Source: Olsenella uli DSM 7084
GTDB lineage: Bacteria; Actinomycetota; Coriobacteriia; Coriobacteriales; Atopobiaceae
DNA: 64,000 bases
NCBI RefSeq assembly: GCF_000143845.1
Contig: NC_014363.1
Coordinates: 419,186-483,185, forward strand
Direction: 5' to 3'
Positions 63,040 through 64,000 of the stretch are shown here, piece by piece (positions within the stretch are counted from its first letter, which is position 1; every line of letters starts with the position of its first letter). Under the pieces are notes generated by a model. It was not told the DNA's origin and did not search any database. It saw only the letters and a list, made by a program, of their open reading frames with translations. The position numbers and the translations under genes were made by a program.

Positions 63040-64000
63040 CTAGCGCGTGGAGCGTCTCCGACGCAGCTCGAAGCCCATCATGATCTGGCGCGCCACGTTG
63101 TCCGAGACATCGGCCATGGCCGCGACCAGCATCTTCGCGGCCTCGATGCCACTCGTCTTGTAGTAGTTGTGCACGGTGGTGAGGGAGGGGCTGATGATCT
63201 GGGAGAGGGTCCCGTCGCCTATGCCCGTCACCTGAACCTCGTCCGGCACGCCGTGGCCGTACTCGCGCAGGCAGGTCAGCGCCCCGTAGGCGACGCTGTC
63301 CGTGGCGCACACCACCGCGTCGACCTCGGGGTAGGCCTCGAGGAGCCCCTCGCAGCTGGTGTAGCCCGAATCCACGTCGAAGCCGCCTATGACCTGGGCC
63401 CGGTCGGGCACGTTGAGGCCCGCCTCCCTGCAGGCGGCAAGGAAGCCCTGGTGGCGGTGGCAGCCTGCGGAGAGGTCGTCCTCGCGTACGCCTATGAACG
63501 CGGGATGTGCGCTCTTCTCGGCAACCAGGCGCGTTATCTCGAGCGTGGCGCGGTAGTCGTCCTGGAACACGCAGGACCGCCCCTCCATCTGCTGTCCCAG
63601 CACGACCAGCGGCACCTTCAGCGCGTCGAGGGCCCTCTGGTGGGCGGGCGTGACGATCGTGCTGATGAGCACGACCCCGTCCACCTGGCTGCGCTCGGCG
63701 AACAGCTGCAGGAAGCGGATCTCCTCCTTGGCGTCGTTGTCGGTGTTCGCCAGGAGCATCTGGTAGCCGGCCTCGTTGAAGACCACGCTCAGCCCCGCCA
63801 CCATGCGCGAGACCGAATGGGAGTTGATCTTGGGGATGATGACGCCCACGAGCCTGGTCTTGCCGGTGCGCAGGGTCTGCGCCTGGGGGGAGGGCACGTA
63901 GCCGGTCTGGTCTATGACGCGCTTGATCAGGCGGCGCTTCTCCTCCGACACGTAACCGTCGTTGAGGTAGCGCGAGACGGTCGCGCGCGACACGCCTGCC
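63040..64000 (-). CDS. scrR: LacI-family regulator of the sucrose genes (5' end cut)
   Basis: At least 320 residues of a LacI-type repressor; the frame is open off the right edge, where AGVSRATVSRYL of the helix-turn-helix is visible, so fewer than about 15 residues are missing. The hinge (PSPQAQTLRTGKTRLVGVI) and periplasmic-binding-like core are complete. It is upstream of scrA on the same strand and is its probable repressor, with fructose or a phosphate of it as inducer. Confidence 0.88.
   Translation of the reverse strand, partial: AGVSRATVSRYLNDGYVSEEKRRLIKRVIDQTGYVPSPQAQTLRTGKTRLVGVIIPKINSHSVSRMVAGLSVVFNEAGYQMLLANTDNDAKEEIRFLQLFAERSQVDGVVLISTIVTPAHQRALDALKVPLVVLGQQMEGRSCVFQDDYRATLEITRLVAEKSAHPAFIGVREDDLSAGCHRHQGFLAACREAGLNVPDRAQVIGGFDVDSGYTSCEGLLEAYPEVDAVVCATDSVAYGALTCLREYGHGVPDEVQVTGIGDGTLSQIISPSLTTVHNYYKTSGIEAAKMLVAAMADVSDNVARQIMMGFELRRRRSTR

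Noticed and set aside
1-64000. tRNA, rRNA and prophage genes
   Set aside because: No tRNA ends, rRNA-like stretches, integrase or phage structural genes were seen on either strand; a tRNAscan/Infernal run would be needed to exclude small RNAs.

Overview
The window is GC-rich (apart from a few AT-rich intergenic islands) and reads like the chromosome of an anaerobic high-GC actinobacterium of the Coriobacteriia, most likely an Olsenella/Atopobiaceae-type gut or oral organism. This is inferred from the gene set: many PTS sugar transporters, a 2-hydroxyacyl-CoA-dehydratase-type activase, a GGGtGRT/NifU-like pair, LXG (type VIIb secretion) proteins, FumC next to malic enzyme, and no respiratory genes. 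No rRNA, tRNA or CRISPR array was found.

Layout. 1-2.6 kb (minus): fumarase and a malic enzyme cut by the window edge. 2.8-6.0 kb (plus): an LXG toxin cassette made of a small DUF3130-like partner, an LXG protein with a glycine-zipper C-terminus, a membrane protein that may be the immunity protein, a DUF4176 protein and a helical protein; the secretion machine itself is not in the window. 6.1-8.0 kb: a DUF559/Vsr-like nuclease gene flanked by two inverted copies of an unusual repeat element (family A). 8.2-13.6 kb: housekeeping and redox genes (nitroreductase, B3/4 protein, flavin-type oxidase, free-methionine-sulfoxide reductase, asnS, HAD phosphatase). 13.9-23.5 kb: a PRD activator, a galactitol-family PTS (EIIA, EIIB, EIIC), a class II aldolase, a membrane protein, divergent DhaK and DhaL subunits, and a fused DhaK-DhaL kinase. 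23.8-29.1 kb: a second, GntR-controlled sugar locus (class II ketose-bisphosphate aldolase, EIIB, EIIC, FGGY kinase) with no EIIA of its own. 29.4-36 kb: small enzymes (histidine phosphatase, Pth2, FKBP, MurI, DegV), EIIA-Glc, and the GGGtGRT/scaffold pair. 36.1-42.2 kb: a SWIM-SNF2 helicase, a GNAT protein, another family A element, a DUF554 protein and an orphan amino-acid-binding lipoprotein. 42.2-49 kb: a degenerate zone with a microsatellite, a 31-bp perfect inverted repeat, a broken XRE regulator, ogt, a broken manA, intact deoC, a collapsed mannose-type PTS (EIIA head joined to EIID tail), its GntR regulator and a frameshifted LXG gene. 49-54.5 kb: a TetR regulator overlapping a 1,593-residue activase. 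54.9-58.1 kb: plsY, pepT with an in-frame tandem repeat, and a membrane protein behind a leader ORF. 58.2-64 kb (minus): a sucrose operon (scrR, scrA, scrK, scrB) with two LacI-type operators.

How they work together. Three sugar systems (polyol/ketose, a second ketose or polyol, sucrose) import by PTS and lead through aldolases or kinases to glycolytic intermediates; a fourth (mannose-type) is decaying. Two repeat families stand out as probably undescribed: family A (13-bp units on an exact 21-bp period, inverted around an 80-100 bp core with shared blocks) and family B (27-bp palindromes 61 bp apart, with a 31-bp tandem tail, at the 3' ends of operons).
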